A DNA stretch of 64,000 nt from Linepithema humile. Lineage: Eukaryota; Arthropoda; Insecta; Hymenoptera; Formicidae. The notes under the pieces are model-generated. The model was not told where the DNA came from. It did no database searches and saw nothing but the letters and a program-made list of their open reading frames with translations. Location of the stretch: contig NC_090132.1 in NCBI RefSeq assembly GCF_040581485.1, forward strand, positions 15,816,146 through 15,880,145, read 5' to 3'. Shown here in pieces: positions 61,561-64,000 of the stretch; within the stretch, counting starts at the first letter, position 1, and each line of letters starts with the position of its first letter. The translations under genes and the position numbers were made by a program.

Positions 61561-62500
61561 TCAGAGGTATTTGGGTTTCCAGTCGAGAGCTGCAGGATGA
61601 TCGTTCCCGTTTCCAGCCGTTCCGGCTCCAACTACGGTTTTGTAGCTGCTCATTGGCCCCCGCGGAGGTACCAGGCCAACCGCGTCCTATTATCCCATGC
61701 TAATTCACCGGCCACGGCTGTCATTGCCTCGGGGCGAGGACTGACAAGTAACACCTCTCGGCTCGTGTTCTGCAGGACCGTAGGAGTGTCTCCTCTCTCG
61801 CTCGCCCCCCCTCCCCTGCACCCGCCGCCGTTTCTTCCTCTCGTCACTCGTCATTGGTCGTCCTGTCGGGGGCTCCTCTTTCTATATTTTCTCTCCGCCG
61901 TTCCTCTCCGTGGTGTCCGGTATCACTTTCTCTTTCTCAGTTTCTACGTATGGTCGCTCCCTCCAACGGGTGCCCCGCGTTTGCGCTCGCGCGAGCATGA
62001 GCGAGCGCTATCCACACCCCGTCGGGGCTCTCGTGCCTCCCCCTCAGCGCGCACACTCCCGTGGCGACCGAAAATCAACTCGTCATGCTCGCTTCATTTT
62101 CTGCCCGACGTAAAACAGCCATTTGTTAGGTCGTGTCAAGCCCGCAAGACCGTCCGCGGGGTGTCCCGTTTCTTGTCTCTCTACGAATGGCATATCGATT
62201 GGCGATTCATGCGATCGACGCCCGATAATAAATATCCGAGAGCTAGAATGGTGTAACGCCCGGCGAGTCTTTCGGTCCGCGCGGTCCCGGGGTCCCATGT
62301 GCTGTCTCTCGAACCTTACTCCTCGTATTAATAAGCGCGGGTACGCGCGAGCGGGCCACGACGACGTTAAGCAACGAGAACATAAATTTCTCGTCCAACG
62401 ACCGTTCGAGCGCCGCGGCGACATTTATTTCTACTTACGTTGCCGTTATATCGTGCCCGCTGACGATCGATCGCGAATTAACATTACGTAGGTAAATTTA
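61561..62500. promoter_or_regulatory. GC-rich island
   Basis: About 940 bp of CpG- and pyrimidine-rich DNA. A 219-codon open frame (61597-62256) is low complexity and overlaps others, so I do not call it a gene. It may be a promoter or enhancer of a gene beyond the window. Confidence 0.35.
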
Positions 62501-62959
62501 ATTTCGCCGGCAGCCGATAGACCTGCCAAAATTCACGAATCACTTATGTTAATATACGTCGTTCTCTAGTTTTGTGCCTGTTAATGTAAATTACCGATTA
62601 ATGCAACAAATTTTATATACATATATATATATTTTTATTTTTTAAATATATATATTTGCATTTTTTTAAATTCTCTCTTGATTGAGTTATCATAAAGAGA
62701 TGAGAGATGCTTAAATATTCTCGACACTTCTTCATAATGCACTTCGCATGAATGCGTGCTCATATTTTATGCGTTTCGCAAGTAGCGCATGTATTATCGG
62801 ACCTCAGTGACCAATAATGAATTAATTTCTACCGTACTTTATCTTTACCTTCGAATTATTTCAAATCTCTGTGTTCAAAATCTTTCTAATTCAAAAGATT
62901 TCCACTTTCTCCAAGTCCCCAATTTTCAACGTTTAACGGCACCTTAAATTACGCCCTAA
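62501..62959. other. AT-rich intergenic DNA
   Basis: Includes a (TA)n-like stretch at about 62618-62652. No gene. Confidence 0.5.
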
Positions 62960-63420
62960 CGACTGAGAAGAACTATTCCCGCCCCGATCATCGCGCTCGA
63001 CGTATAATCCAGTTCCCCGCCATTAGAAGGGTGCGCTCTTCCGTGCGGGCATTGCCGGTCCATCGGGATGACAGCGATAGTCTCTCGCTGGGCTTGTATT
63101 TGTTTCGCGAAATTTCACTATGTGTCCAGAACAGATTGGTGTCGCGCCGCTTAGTCGTTCGTTGGCCTCGCGGACGCTCGTTATGCCGCGGAGCTGTCTC
63201 GTAAATAACTGCCTTATATTCTTCCCCACCCTCAGCTCGCCCTCTCCCTCCTTTCGTTCCCCCTTACGTGCTCATTCACTCGTTCAACCTCGCTGTTTAG
63301 AGGCCCCGGCGGACTCGGGGTTTATGAAAGGCTTAAAAACCGTAGTAACTGTGCTCATGTTGCGACAATAAACATCGCGCGCTTTCCGCAGAGGAAAGCG
63401 GCGAGAATTATTGTCGAAAT
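62960..63420. promoter_or_regulatory. GC-rich island
   Basis: Short CpG-rich block before the end of the window, without a convincing coding frame. Confidence 0.25.
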
Positions 63421-64000
63421 AGATGAAACAAATGACGCGCGTAATGGTGCCGGGGTTTTCCGCATCTTCCAATTTGCTGGAAACGTCCTAAGGTATACAA
63501 TTTTATTACGCGAAGACGCGATAATCGTCTCAATTTTTCTAAGGAAACGACGATATTAAAAGCGATGAGATGTCTGTTGGCGCCGGTGAGATTTAATGAA
63601 CTTGTTATTTTATCATTCTAACTTCTTAAGCGGTATCATTTTTTGATCGTAAACAATACGATCTAGGAGACGCTGCGTCTAAAGATATTGTAACCATTTT
63701 GAATAACATGAAAGTACTCGTAACGTTTTATAATATTGCAAACATTGTGCGCATAAAAGAAATTATCGCTTAAATCTATTTCGAGCTGAATTCAACGGAC
63801 ACGATTAGCTGAGCCGCGACTGTCAAATATCTCATTCTACTCCAACAACAGGTCGGCTCGGCCGGCTGGAAATGCAATTCCATGATGTACGCTTCTAGAT
63901 TACAAAAGATGAGGACGAGAGAATAGGAGAATGTCGCGAAGATCTACTTTGTTATCCACGGCGAACGTGGAACGGCGCGCGGTTTAGTATGCTCGCCGTA
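63421..64000. other. Intergenic DNA at the window end
   Basis: Mixed composition. Nothing recognised. Confidence 0.4.

Noticed and set aside
61597..62256. 219-codon open frame
   Set aside because: CpG island shadow frame of low complexity. Competing frames exist on both strands.

Overview
The window is animal nuclear DNA, almost certainly insect. Base composition suggests a hymenopteran, perhaps an ant: AT-rich introns and intergenic DNA are broken by sharp GC- and CpG-rich islands. The strongest evidence is two odd-skipped-family zinc-finger genes, one of them an 81-residue drumstick. All genes below are split by introns. I joined exons by hand from GT/AG sites and matching codon phase, so the models are predictions without transcript support. 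I saw no rRNA, tRNA, CRISPR array or intact transposase. CpG-rich stretches give many long but spurious open frames.

Region 1 (1-19.7 kb, + strand) is one 17-exon gene. It encodes a predicted 1773-residue scaffold: a long, disordered, Ser/Pro/Arg-rich N-terminal part with a 23-glutamine tract, then one PDZ and two PH domains. I could not name it. A second, GC-rich promoter region inside the gene (15.05-15.6 kb) leads to a separate ATG exon at 15608-15758. Its phase fits the PDZ exon, which predicts a 384-residue isoform of little more than the PDZ-PH-PH module.

Region 2 (19.7-49 kb) is regulatory and repeat-rich DNA around a five-finger odd-skipped-family gene (sob or bowl type). That gene has a GC-rich non-coding first exon ending at 28470, coding exons at 30446-31212 and 31564-32419, and a C-terminal eh1-like motif that would recruit Groucho. 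The flanks hold nested MITE-like elements (24.9-25.7 kb), a foldback element (35.5-35.9 kb), a perfect 37-bp hairpin (46.7 kb), a hammerhead-like motif (21.9 kb) and several GC islands that may be promoters or enhancers.

Region 3 (49.2-64 kb) starts with drumstick (drm). Its intron lies at the same place and phase, inside the second zinc finger, as the intron of the five-finger gene, which supports common descent. Drm's last coding exon adds only five codons. A second candidate terminal exon lies at 52450. From about 54 kb to the end I see no convincing protein gene, only alternating AT-rich DNA and GC-rich islands.

In Drosophila, Drm relieves Bowl/Odd-family repressors by binding Lines. The two zinc-finger genes here are therefore probably partners of one patterning pathway. 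The scaffold gene has no evident functional link to them.
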